A model generated the notes under the pieces. It did not search any database. It was not told the DNA's origin and worked only from the letters and a program-made list of their open reading frames with translations. From positions 1 to 15,335 of the forward strand of contig CAJFUH010000236.1 of NCBI GenBank assembly GCA_904420155.1: a stretch of 15,335 nt of DNA. Direction: 5' to 3'. Every line of letters begins with the position of its first letter. Position 1 is the stretch's first letter. The DNA is from an uncultured Clostridia bacterium. Its GTDB lineage: Bacteria; Bacillota; Clostridia; Oscillospirales; Acutalibacteraceae. The translations under genes and the position numbers were made by a program. Below are positions 6,316-12,986 of this stretch, piece by piece.

Positions 6316-6423
6316 ATTGGCTGCAAAGGGAGACTGTCAATGGTTTTAGCAGTAAAACGAACACCCGAAGCCGCCTTCGGATGCTGGTTTCATTGCTAAA
6401 CCCGTTGTTTCCCTTTGCACAAT
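6316..6423 (+). promoter_or_regulatory. 108-nt long imperfect stem-loop in the pnp leader
   Basis: The stem runs from ATTG (6316-6319) pairing with CAAT (6420-6423), through TGCAAAGGGA (6322-6331) with TCCCTTTGCA (6410-6419), then GGTTTTAGCA near 6342-6351 with TGCTAAACCC near 6394-6403, AAAC near 6355-6358 with GTTT, and the closing CCGAAG (6365-6370) with CTTCGG (6375-6380) around CCGC. It ends 29 bases before the pnp start. In E. coli, a long pnp leader stem is cut by RNase III and the product is used for PNPase autoregulation. The shape and position here suggest the same device. An inserted palindromic repeat is the alternative. Confidence 0.65.
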
Positions 6424-6452
6424 TCAGATTGAGTTTTTAAAGGAGGAACAAC

Positions 6453-8687
6453 ATGTTTGAACATTATAAAGTCTTTGAAACCGACTTCGCCGGCCGCCCG
6501 CTGAAGATTGAAACTGGTAAAATCGCCCAGCTGGCCAACGGTTCCTGTTTTGTGCGCTATGGGGATACCGTGGTCAACGTAGCGGTAACCGCTTCCGCCA
6601 AGCCCAGGGAGGGCGTGGATTTCTTCCCGCTTTCCGTGGATTTTGAAGAAAAACTGTACGCTGTGGGCAAGATCCCCGGCTCCTTTTTGAAGAGGGAAGG
6701 CCGTCCCACGGAGAAGGCCATCCTCACCTCCCGCGTCATCGACCGCCCCATCCGTCCCCTGTTCCCCAAGGATATGAGGAACGACGTGTCGGTGGTGTGC
6801 ACCGTCATGTCCGTGGACCCGGATTGCTCCCCGGAAATCGCCGCCATGGTGGGTACCTCCGCGGCGCTGTCCATCTCCGATATCCCGTGGAACGGCCCCA
6901 TTTCCGGCGTTTCCGTGGGATATATCGACGGGGAATACGTCATCAACCCCACGGAAGAACAGCGGGAGAAATCCCAGATGGCCGTCACGGTAGCTTCTAC
7001 GGACAAGCTGATCGCCATGATTGAGGCGGGCGCCAATGAAGTGTCCGACGAAGTGATGTTCAACGGGATCATGGCGGGCCATGAAGCCAACCAGAAGATC
7101 ATCGAGTTTATCAAGGGCATGCAGGCGGAGATCGGCAAAGAGAAGTTCGAGTATCCCAGCAACGAGCCCGACGAGGAGATGCTGGAGGCGGTGAAGGCTT
7201 TTGCGCTGGAAGACGTGAAAGCGGCCCTGGATACCGACGATAAGACCGTGCGCGACGCCCGGTTAAAGCCCGTTTATGAAAAAGTCCACGAGCATTTTGA
7301 CCCCATTTACCCGGAATGCGAGGCCAAGATCGACGAGTGCCTGTATAAGACCCAGAAATTTGTGGTGCGCCGCTGGCTGCTGGATGAGCAGAAGCGCGTG
7401 GACGGCAGGGCCATGGATCAGATGCGTCCCCTGGCCGCGGAAGTGGGCCTGCTGCCCCGCGTCCACGGTTCCGGCATGTTTACCAGAGGACAGACCCAGG
7501 TTATTACCACCGCTACCCTGGGCCCGGTGAGCGACCAGCAGTTGCTGGACGGCATCGACAACGAGGAATACAAACGCTATATGCACCACTATAATTTCCC
7601 CTCCTATTCCGTGGGCGAGACCCGTCCCAGCCGCGGCCCGGGCCGCCGTGAAATCGGCCACGGGGCTTTGGCGGAACGCGCCCTGCTGCCGGTGATCCCG
7701 CCGGTAGAGGAGTTCCCCTACGCCCTGCGCCTGGTCAGCGAAGTGGTTTCCTCTAACGGTTCCACCTCCCAGGCTTCCATCTGCGGTTCCACGCTGGCCC
7801 TGATGGATGCGGGCGTGCCCATCAAGAAGCCGGTGGCCGGTATTTCCTGCGGCCTCATCACCGAAGGCGACCGCTGGATGACCATGGTGGATATCCAGGG
7901 CCTGGAAGACTTCTTCGGCGACATGGACTTTAAAGTGGGAGGCACCAAGGACGGCATTACCGCCATTCAGATGGACCTGAAGGTGGACGGCCTGACCCCG
8001 GCCATTGTGAAAGAGGCTTTGGAGAAGACCCATAAGGCCCGCAATTATATCATTGACGAGATTATCCTCAAATGCATCCCTGCGCCCCGCGCGGAGCTTT
8101 CCAAATACGCGCCCAAGATGCTGTCCACCGTGATTCCGGTGGATAAGATCCGGGAAGTGATCGGTTCCGGCGGAAAGGTCATCCAGAAGATCTGCGCCGA
8201 ATGCGACGTCAAGATCGATATTGAAGAGGACGGCCATGTGTTTATTTCCGGTGTGGATGCGGACAATTGCCAGCGCGCTTTGACCATTGTGGATACCATT
8301 GTCAAAGACCCGGAAGTGGGCGCCATCTATAAGGGCCGCGTCACCCGGATCATGGATTTCGGCGCGTTTGTAGAGATCGCCCCGGGCAAGGAAGGCCTGG
8401 TCCATATCTCCCGCCTGGACGTCAAGCGGACAGAGAAAGTCACCGATGTGGTCAATGTAGACGACGAAATCATTGTCAAGGTGATTGAGATCGACGACAA
8501 GGGCCGCCTGAACCTCTCCCGCCGGGACGCTTTGATCGAGGTGGAAGGGCTTACCCCGGAAAATGAAATCGACGACCGCCCCCGCCGTCCCCGCCGGGAC
8601 GACCATCGCCGCGGCGACCGCCGGGACGCGCCCCGGGCTTCCAACGGCTTTATCCCCAACCTGAATAAGCCGAGAAATCACGAATAA
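6453..8687 (+). CDS. pnp: Polyribonucleotide nucleotidyltransferase (PNPase)
   Basis: PNPase is a trimeric 3'-5' phosphorolytic exoribonuclease that releases nucleoside diphosphates and acts in mRNA decay. At 744 residues it is slightly longer than the usual ~700. The first RNase PH domain is at about 10-140, with KREGRPTEKAILTSRVIDRP near 80-99. A helical linker follows, then the second, catalytic RNase PH domain at about 315-550, with FTRGQTQ and the acidic motif FGDMDFKVGGTKDG near residue 487. The KH domain is at about 555-615 (GSGGKVIQKI) and the S1 domain at about 620-692 (FGAFVEI, GLVHIS). The last 45 residues form an Arg/Asp-rich tail (RPRRPRRDDHRRGDRRD) that could add RNA or partner binding. 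AGGAGG lies directly upstream of the ATG at 6453. No clear promoter was found after rpsO, so read-through plus processing of the leader stem is likely. Confidence 0.98.
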   Translation: MFEHYKVFETDFAGRPLKIETGKIAQLANGSCFVRYGDTVVNVAVTASAKPREGVDFFPLSVDFEEKLYAVGKIPGSFLKREGRPTEKAILTSRVIDRPIRPLFPKDMRNDVSVVCTVMSVDPDCSPEIAAMVGTSAALSISDIPWNGPISGVSVGYIDGEYVINPTEEQREKSQMAVTVASTDKLIAMIEAGANEVSDEVMFNGIMAGHEANQKIIEFIKGMQAEIGKEKFEYPSNEPDEEMLEAVKAFALEDVKAALDTDDKTVRDARLKPVYEKVHEHFDPIYPECEAKIDECLYKTQKFVVRRWLLDEQKRVDGRAMDQMRPLAAEVGLLPRVHGSGMFTRGQTQVITTATLGPVSDQQLLDGIDNEEYKRYMHHYNFPSYSVGETRPSRGPGRREIGHGALAERALLPVIPPVEEFPYALRLVSEVVSSNGSTSQASICGSTLALMDAGVPIKKPVAGISCGLITEGDRWMTMVDIQGLEDFFGDMDFKVGGTKDGITAIQMDLKVDGLTPAIVKEALEKTHKARNYIIDEIILKCIPAPRAELSKYAPKMLSTVIPVDKIREVIGSGGKVIQKICAECDVKIDIEEDGHVFISGVDADNCQRALTIVDTIVKDPEVGAIYKGRVTRIMDFGAFVEIAPGKEGLVHISRLDVKRTEKVTDVVNVDDEIIVKVIEIDDKGRLNLSRRDALIEVEGLTPENEIDDRPRRPRRDDHRRGDRRDAPRASNGFIPNLNKPRNHE

Positions 8688-8860
8688 TTGAAAAAAATAG
8701 GATATTGCAGAATGCCTTATGTATCCTGCAAATAAACTGCTGAGCAATGGCTGGATTCTGCGGGCTTCCCTCGGGAACAACGTGGCGGTCCGGCCATTTT
8801 GCATATCCAAAAAGAATGGAAACACAGCCACCAAATAAAGGGAAAGAAGGATATGAAAAT
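8688..8860 (+). promoter_or_regulatory. pyrE leader with alternative inverted repeats; no clear promoter or terminator
   Basis: TTGCAG (8705-8710) can pair with CTGCAA (8726-8731), while the overlapping GCAGAAT (8707-8713) can instead pair with ATTCTGC (8755-8761). These two folds exclude each other. TGGC/GCCA around 8782-8796 followed by TTTT is a weak terminator-like hairpin. No PyrR binding-loop consensus was seen. The arrangement could be an attenuator, but short inverted repeats like these also occur by chance. Confidence 0.25.
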
Positions 8861-9529
8861 ATGAGTTATAAAAAAGCGTTTATGGAATTGATGGTACAGT
8901 CCAATGTATTGACCTTTGGGGAATTTACCCTCAAGAGCGGGCGCGTCGCCCCCTACTTTGTCAATACCGGCAATTACAAGACCGGCATGCAGGCGGCCAA
9001 ACTGGGAGAGTTTTACGCGGACTGCATCATGGAACATGGATTGCAGCATGTGGACGCGCTGTTTGGGCCGGCTTATAAAGGGATCCCGCTGTCGGTTGCC
9101 ACCGCTATCGCCTTATACAATAAATACGGCGTGGAGGTCAACTACTGCTTTAACCGGAAAGAAGCCAAGGATCACGGGGAAGGCGGAACTCTGGTGGGCT
9201 ATCAGCTCAAAGACGGCGATAAGGTGCTGATTATCGAGGACGTAGTCACCGCAGGTACCGCTATGGCGGAGACCGTGCCCATGCTCAAGGCTTTGGCCAA
9301 AGTGGAAATCACGGGCCTGGTGATCTCCGTGGACCGTATGGAGCGGGGAAAGAACGACTGCTCCGCGGTTCAGGAAATCCAGAAGCTGTACGGCATCCCC
9401 ACCTATCCCATCGTTACCACCCGGGAAATCATCGATACGCTGCACGGCGTCCAGGTAGGGGGCAAAGTGGTGATCGACGACGCGATGAAAGAAAAAATGG
9501 AGCAATATTTAGCCATGTACGGGGTATAA
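8861..9529 (+). CDS. pyrE: Orotate phosphoribosyltransferase
   Basis: It converts orotate and PRPP to orotidine 5'-phosphate in de novo UMP synthesis. The 222-residue length is normal. The signature PRPP-binding motif VLIIEDVVTAGTA is at 122-134, and the catalytic loop RKEAKDHGEGG at 99-109 carries the conserved lysines. KSGR (25-28) and FGPAYKGIPL (68-77) match the substrate-binding regions. The start at 8861 has AAGAAGG upstream (8844-8850), and longer in-frame starts from 8747 add unrelated residues. It stands apart from any other pyr gene here and is followed 3 bases later by an APH-family kinase gene, so the two are co-transcribed. Confidence 0.97.
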   Translation: MSYKKAFMELMVQSNVLTFGEFTLKSGRVAPYFVNTGNYKTGMQAAKLGEFYADCIMEHGLQHVDALFGPAYKGIPLSVATAIALYNKYGVEVNYCFNRKEAKDHGEGGTLVGYQLKDGDKVLIIEDVVTAGTAMAETVPMLKALAKVEITGLVISVDRMERGKNDCSAVQEIQKLYGIPTYPIVTTREIIDTLHGVQVGGKVVIDDAMKEKMEQYLAMYGV

Positions 9530-9532
9530 TGT

Positions 9533-10507
9533 ATGATCAACAGGAAATCCAGCCTCTTTCAGGAGCTGACCGAACAGGAACTGAAAGCGATCCTCATGGA
9601 AAGCTTAGGGCCTGGGGAGATGGAGCCGCCCCGCCTGCTGGAGGGAGGGCTCTTTAACACCACGTATCTGGTTTCCCGGACCGATCCGCCTGGGAAATAT
9701 GTGCTGCGTATGGGCCCGGTGAACAGGCATCTGGTGCTCCCCTATGAACGTAAGCTCATGCAGGCGGAGCAGGAAGCCTGCCGGCTGCTGGCCCTTCATG
9801 GAATCCCCACTTCCCGGGTTGTGGCCTGCGATACCAGCCGCCGGGTGATCGACCGGGATTATATGCTGGTGGAATATATCCCCAGCGTCCCTATCCTGGA
9901 CGACAGCGTTCCGGAAGGGGAAAAAGACCATCTGTATGAACAGGTTGGCAGATATGCCGCTAAAATGCACGAAATAGCCGGCCCGGCATTCGGGCGCCTG
10001 GCGGATGTGGCCGACGGGAAAGGCTATTCCACATGGTATGACTTTTTACAGGCGGAAACGGATCAGCTGGAACAGGCGAGCCAGCCTTATGGGCTGTTTC
10101 CAGAAGGGGAGACACGTCAGATGATGGAGATCCTTGGGAAATACCGCGCCCTTTGGGAAGAGGTTCAGCAGCCTTGTTTTGTCCATATGGACCTGTGGGA
10201 TGGGAATCTCCTGGTACAGCCCAGGCCGGATGGGGACGGGTTTCAGCTTGCCGCCGTCATCGACGGGGACAGGGCCCTGTATGGGGACCCGGATTACGAT
10301 TTCCTGAGCCTGTATATTTCCCGGGAGGCTTTTTTCCGCGGCGCGGGATGGGAAAAGCCGGATCCCGGAAATCTGAGCAAAAAAGCGATGATTTATCAGA
10401 TGCTCTTGGCCGCCTCGGAAACCTATATCCTAAAGGTGGAATATAACAACCCGGAGGCCAGTTTGCAAAACCGGGAAAAGGTACGGGATTTGATCCGAAA
10501 GTTATAA
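9533..10507 (+). CDS. APH/choline-kinase-like phosphotransferase family protein
   Basis: This 324-residue protein has the aminoglycoside phosphotransferase fold (Pfam APH type). The catalytic Brenner motif is HMDLWDGN, with His218, Asp220 and Asn225. The metal-binding segment is VIDGDRALYGDPDYDF, with Asp244. The N-lobe contains GGLFNTTYLV near 38-47, in the nucleotide-loop position, and YVLRMGP with a possible beta-3 role although the usual Lys is Arg. It most likely phosphorylates a small molecule (sugar, amine or antibiotic-like), and the substrate cannot be deduced. Nothing links it specifically to resistance. It starts 3 bases after the pyrE stop without a strong ribosome binding site, so translational coupling is likely. 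The M16 peptidase follows after 36 bases. Confidence 0.85.
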   Translation: MINRKSSLFQELTEQELKAILMESLGPGEMEPPRLLEGGLFNTTYLVSRTDPPGKYVLRMGPVNRHLVLPYERKLMQAEQEACRLLALHGIPTSRVVACDTSRRVIDRDYMLVEYIPSVPILDDSVPEGEKDHLYEQVGRYAAKMHEIAGPAFGRLADVADGKGYSTWYDFLQAETDQLEQASQPYGLFPEGETRQMMEILGKYRALWEEVQQPCFVHMDLWDGNLLVQPRPDGDGFQLAAVIDGDRALYGDPDYDFLSLYISREAFFRGAGWEKPDPGNLSKKAMIYQMLLAASETYILKVEYNNPEASLQNREKVRDLIRKL

Positions 10508-10543
10508 GAAACCACGACAGATACGTTTTACGAAAGGACTTGT

Positions 10544-11803
10544 ATGGAGAAAGTGATATTGCCAAACGGGCTGCGGGTTTTGCTGGATTGGCAGGACCAT
10601 GCCCGCAGCGCCAGTTTCGGCGTATGGGTCAAGAGCGGCCCGGTCTATGAAAATAAGGAGAACAACGGCATTTCCCATTTTATGGAGCATATGGTGTTCA
10701 AAGGCACCGCCACCCGCACCTCTCAGCAAATTTCTGAGGAAATGGACAGTATCGGCGGCCAGACGAACGCCTATACCACCAGCGATTTTACGTGTTTTTA
10801 CGCCCGGGCCCTGGAAGAACACATAGGGCAGGCGTTTGACATTGTGTCGGATATGGTAGTGAACCCCCGTTTTGACCCCAAGGATCTGGAACTGGAAAAA
10901 AGCGTGGTGGCGGAAGAGATCAGCATGAGCGAAGACCAGCCGGAAGACCGGGTGGCGGAGAACCTGTACCGCCATATCTGGCGGGATTCCCCGCTGGGTA
11001 TGCCCATCCTGGGAACCCGGCAAACCTTAGAACGGCTGGGACAAAAGGACATGTTTGCCTACCATGCCCAGCATTATGCGCCGGACCAAGTGGTAGTGGC
11101 CATCTGCGGCCGGTTTGACCGGGACGCCTTTTTACAGCAGGTGGACAGCCGGTTCGGCGGGATTGCGCGGAGCAAGGCGCAGCCGGAGGAAACCCCCGTT
11201 TCCTATATCCAGTCCTGCGCCTTTGAGAACAGCAAGCAGGAACAGACCCATCTCTGTTTGGGGCTGCCCGGGATCAGTATATGGGACGACAGGCGGCACG
11301 CCTTGAGTATCCTCCATATGATTTTAGGAGGGAGTTCCTCCTCCCGGCTATTCCAAAAGATCCGGGAAGAGCTGGGCCTTGCCTACTCCATTTCCAGCGG
11401 GGTGGCTTCCTATCAGACGGGAGGGCTTCTGGAAGTCCAGACGGCGGTAAGCCCCGGCGCGGACCGCAGGGCATGTGAAGAAATTTTGGGCGTGCTCAGC
11501 CAGTTACAGCGGGAAGGGGTCACGGAAAAGGAATTCCTCAGGGCCAGGGAACAGCTGAAATCCAACCTGGTGATGGGTACGGAGAGTACTTCCGCACGGG
11601 CGGGCCGTATGGGCCGCAGCGAAATCCTGCGCAACCGGGTGGAATCAGAGGATGATTTATTGGCGCAGATCAACGCGGTTACCTGGGAACTGGTGAACCA
11701 GACGGCCCGGGAGCTGCTGGACCTCAGCCGGCTGTCCGTGTCGGTGGTGGGCCCGTCGGATCAGGAAGCGTATTATCAAAGCATTACCGGCCGGCCCCAG
11801 TAG
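10544..11803 (+). CDS. mlpA: M16 family zinc peptidase, YmxG/MlpA-like
   Basis: An inverted-zincin peptidase of family M16B (mitochondrial processing peptidase-like). The zinc-binding motif HFMEH lies at 45-49, and the third ligand is probably Glu125, 76 residues after His49 as in the family. The C-terminal half carries GGSSSSRLFQKIREELGLAY, the typical Arg/Tyr substrate-binding segment. At 419 residues it is the usual length for the single-chain bacterial type, and there is no signal peptide, so it is cytoplasmic. In Bacillus subtilis the homologue MlpA/YmxG lies just downstream of pnpA, which matches this neighbourhood. AAAGGA (10533-10538) supports the start. It probably degrades or trims peptides; substrates are unknown. 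The symbol is by homology and gene order only. Confidence 0.93.
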   Translation: MEKVILPNGLRVLLDWQDHARSASFGVWVKSGPVYENKENNGISHFMEHMVFKGTATRTSQQISEEMDSIGGQTNAYTTSDFTCFYARALEEHIGQAFDIVSDMVVNPRFDPKDLELEKSVVAEEISMSEDQPEDRVAENLYRHIWRDSPLGMPILGTRQTLERLGQKDMFAYHAQHYAPDQVVVAICGRFDRDAFLQQVDSRFGGIARSKAQPEETPVSYIQSCAFENSKQEQTHLCLGLPGISIWDDRRHALSILHMILGGSSSSRLFQKIREELGLAYSISSGVASYQTGGLLEVQTAVSPGADRRACEEILGVLSQLQREGVTEKEFLRAREQLKSNLVMGTESTSARAGRMGRSEILRNRVESEDDLLAQINAVTWELVNQTARELLDLSRLSVSVVGPSDQEAYYQSITGRPQ

Positions 11804-11817
11804 GACACGTCGCGCGC

Positions 11818-12058
11818 CTACGGCGGGTACATTGCGCTCCAGGCTTTTCCTGAAAAGAACTTGACCGCCCGCGATGAAACGTAAAGTTTTCGCCCGCCTT
11901 TTTCAAAAGGCGGCGGGGATCTTGGGGGCGGAGCCCCCGGGTCGTCCTCCGCAGAGGACGAAATTCCCCAGAAACCAAAAAGCTCAGGAGGGGAGGCCAA
12001 ACAATCCGGTGGATTGTTTGGCCGTGGGGAACCCTAGCGAGGGGTTCCCCATTCCCCG
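11818..12058. repeat. Intergenic multi-hairpin element (at least five consecutive stem-loops)
   Basis: Between the M16 peptidase and proB the DNA is almost wholly palindromic. Clear stems are H1 11894-11913 (CCGCC/GGCGG with T/A pairs inside), H2 11924-11938 (GGGGGC/GCCCCC, GGA loop), H3 11943-11960 (CGTCCTC/GAGGACG), H4 11995-12023 (13 perfect pairs starting GGCCAAACAATCC, GGT loop) and H5 12026-12050 (GGGGAACCC/GGGTTCCCC). A weaker CTTTT/AAAAG stem (11844-11857) lies to the left, perhaps enclosed by GCGGG/CCCGC. None is followed by a proper U run. Base composition is unlike the flanking genes. It may be a dispersed intergenic repeat or a structured RNA. Confidence 0.75.
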
Positions 12059-12092
12059 GGCTAGTAAATCAGATACAATGAAGAGGTCGAAT

Positions 12093-12875
12093 ATGGAAGC
12101 AAAGCGGCTTGTGGTCAAGGTGGGGACGTCCACGTTGACCTATGAAAATGGAAAACTAAATCTTCATCGGATCGAATCCCTGTGCAAGGTGCTCAGTGAT
12201 TTGCAGAATTCCGGAAAAGAGATCATTTTGGTAAGTTCCGGCGCCATCGGTGTGGGAGTGGGCAAGCTGGGATTGCCGGAACGCCCCAAGGAGACCAGCC
12301 GGAAACAGGCGGTGGCGGCGGTAGGCCAATGCGAACTGATGTTTATTTACGACAAGATGTTCGGGGAATACAACCATACCGTAGCCCAGATCCTGTTGAC
12401 CAGGGATATTATGATCAATGACCATTCCAAACAGAACGTTATCAATACGTTCCAGGAACTTCTGGCCATGGGCATTATCCCGGTGGTCAATGAAAACGAC
12501 ACCGTGGCTATCGATGAGTTGGAAGGCTCCAACTTTGGGGACAACGACACCCTGTCCGCCATCGTGGCGGATATCGCGGAAGCCGACGCCCTGGTCATCC
12601 TCACCGATATCGACGGGCTTTACGATTCCGATCCCCGCAAGAACCCGGGCGCCAAGCGTATCCCGGAGGTGCGATATATTGACGAGGATATCCGCAGGAT
12701 GGCGGGGGGCAGCGGATCCAACCGGGGCACCGGCGGTATGAGCACCAAAATTTCCGCGGCGGTGGTGGCGATAGAAGCGGGGATCGACTGCTATGTCATG
12801 AACGGCAGCGACCCAGCGGCGCTTTATGACCTCCTGGCAGGCAAGGACATCGGCACCCGGTTCCGGGCGAAATAA
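12093..12875 (+). CDS. proB: Glutamate 5-kinase, short form without PUA domain
   Basis: It phosphorylates L-glutamate to glutamyl 5-phosphate, the first and usually feedback-inhibited step of proline synthesis. The 260 residues form one amino-acid-kinase domain: KVGTSTL (9-15), SSGAIGVG (48-55), NENDTVAIDE (133-142), FGDNDTLSA (148-156) and LTDIDGLY (170-177), with a GSNRGTGGMSTK segment (208-219) for nucleotide binding. The C-terminal PUA domain of the ~367-residue E. coli enzyme is absent; such short forms are known in other Firmicutes. The ATG at 12093 has AAGAGG (12081-12086). An ATG at 12078 and an open frame from 11874 lack ribosome binding sites and run into the hairpin element. proA follows after 111 bases. 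Confidence 0.95.
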   Translation: MEAKRLVVKVGTSTLTYENGKLNLHRIESLCKVLSDLQNSGKEIILVSSGAIGVGVGKLGLPERPKETSRKQAVAAVGQCELMFIYDKMFGEYNHTVAQILLTRDIMINDHSKQNVINTFQELLAMGIIPVVNENDTVAIDELEGSNFGDNDTLSAIVADIAEADALVILTDIDGLYDSDPRKNPGAKRIPEVRYIDEDIRRMAGGSGSNRGTGGMSTKISAAVVAIEAGIDCYVMNGSDPAALYDLLAGKDIGTRFRAK

Positions 12876-12926
12876 AGGGGAACGGGGAAAAGCCCGGGCC
12901 GCCGGAAAGGAAAACAAAGGCATCTT

Positions 12927-12953
12927 TTTACATAACATCATAAGAATTATCAT
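12927..12953 (+). promoter_or_regulatory. Weak candidate promoter in the proB-proA gap
   Basis: TTTACA (12927-12932) is followed, after 15 bases, by TATCAT (12948-12953), in an AT-rich patch within GC-rich surroundings. The spacer is shorter than ideal; CATATT at 12951-12956 gives 18 bases but a poorer hexamer. It might boost proA independently of proB. Confidence 0.3.
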
Positions 12954-12986
12954 ATTTTGAAGCAAGAAAGGATAGGGGTGAACCAC

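Noticed and set aside
6316..6423. Mobile palindromic element (MITE) as the explanation for the pnp leader stem
   Set aside because: No target-site duplication was found at the ends and the pairing continues into the flanks (ATTG with CAAT). Not fully excluded without a genome-wide copy search.
6287..6452. A separate sigma-A promoter for pnp
   Set aside because: No -35/-10 pair with reasonable spacing was found; TTGCTA and TTGTTT candidates lack a -10 at 16-18 bases.
7263..8834. 523-codon open frame antisense to pnp
   Set aside because: It mirrors the conserved PNPase reading frame, has no recognisable motif, and begins beyond the pnp end without a ribosome binding site.
8853..8864. Three-codon open frame (ATG AAA ATA TGA) overlapping the pyrE start
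   Set aside because: Only about two bases separate it from the ribosome binding site, too close for initiation; the ATG at 8861 fits pyrE length.
11818..12058. CRISPR array
   Set aside because: The stems differ in sequence, there are no direct repeats of constant length and no spacers.
11874..12092. N-terminal extension of ProB in the same frame
   Set aside because: It translates the hairpin DNA, has no ribosome binding site, and would place 73 unrelated residues before the canonical KVGTSTL start of the family.
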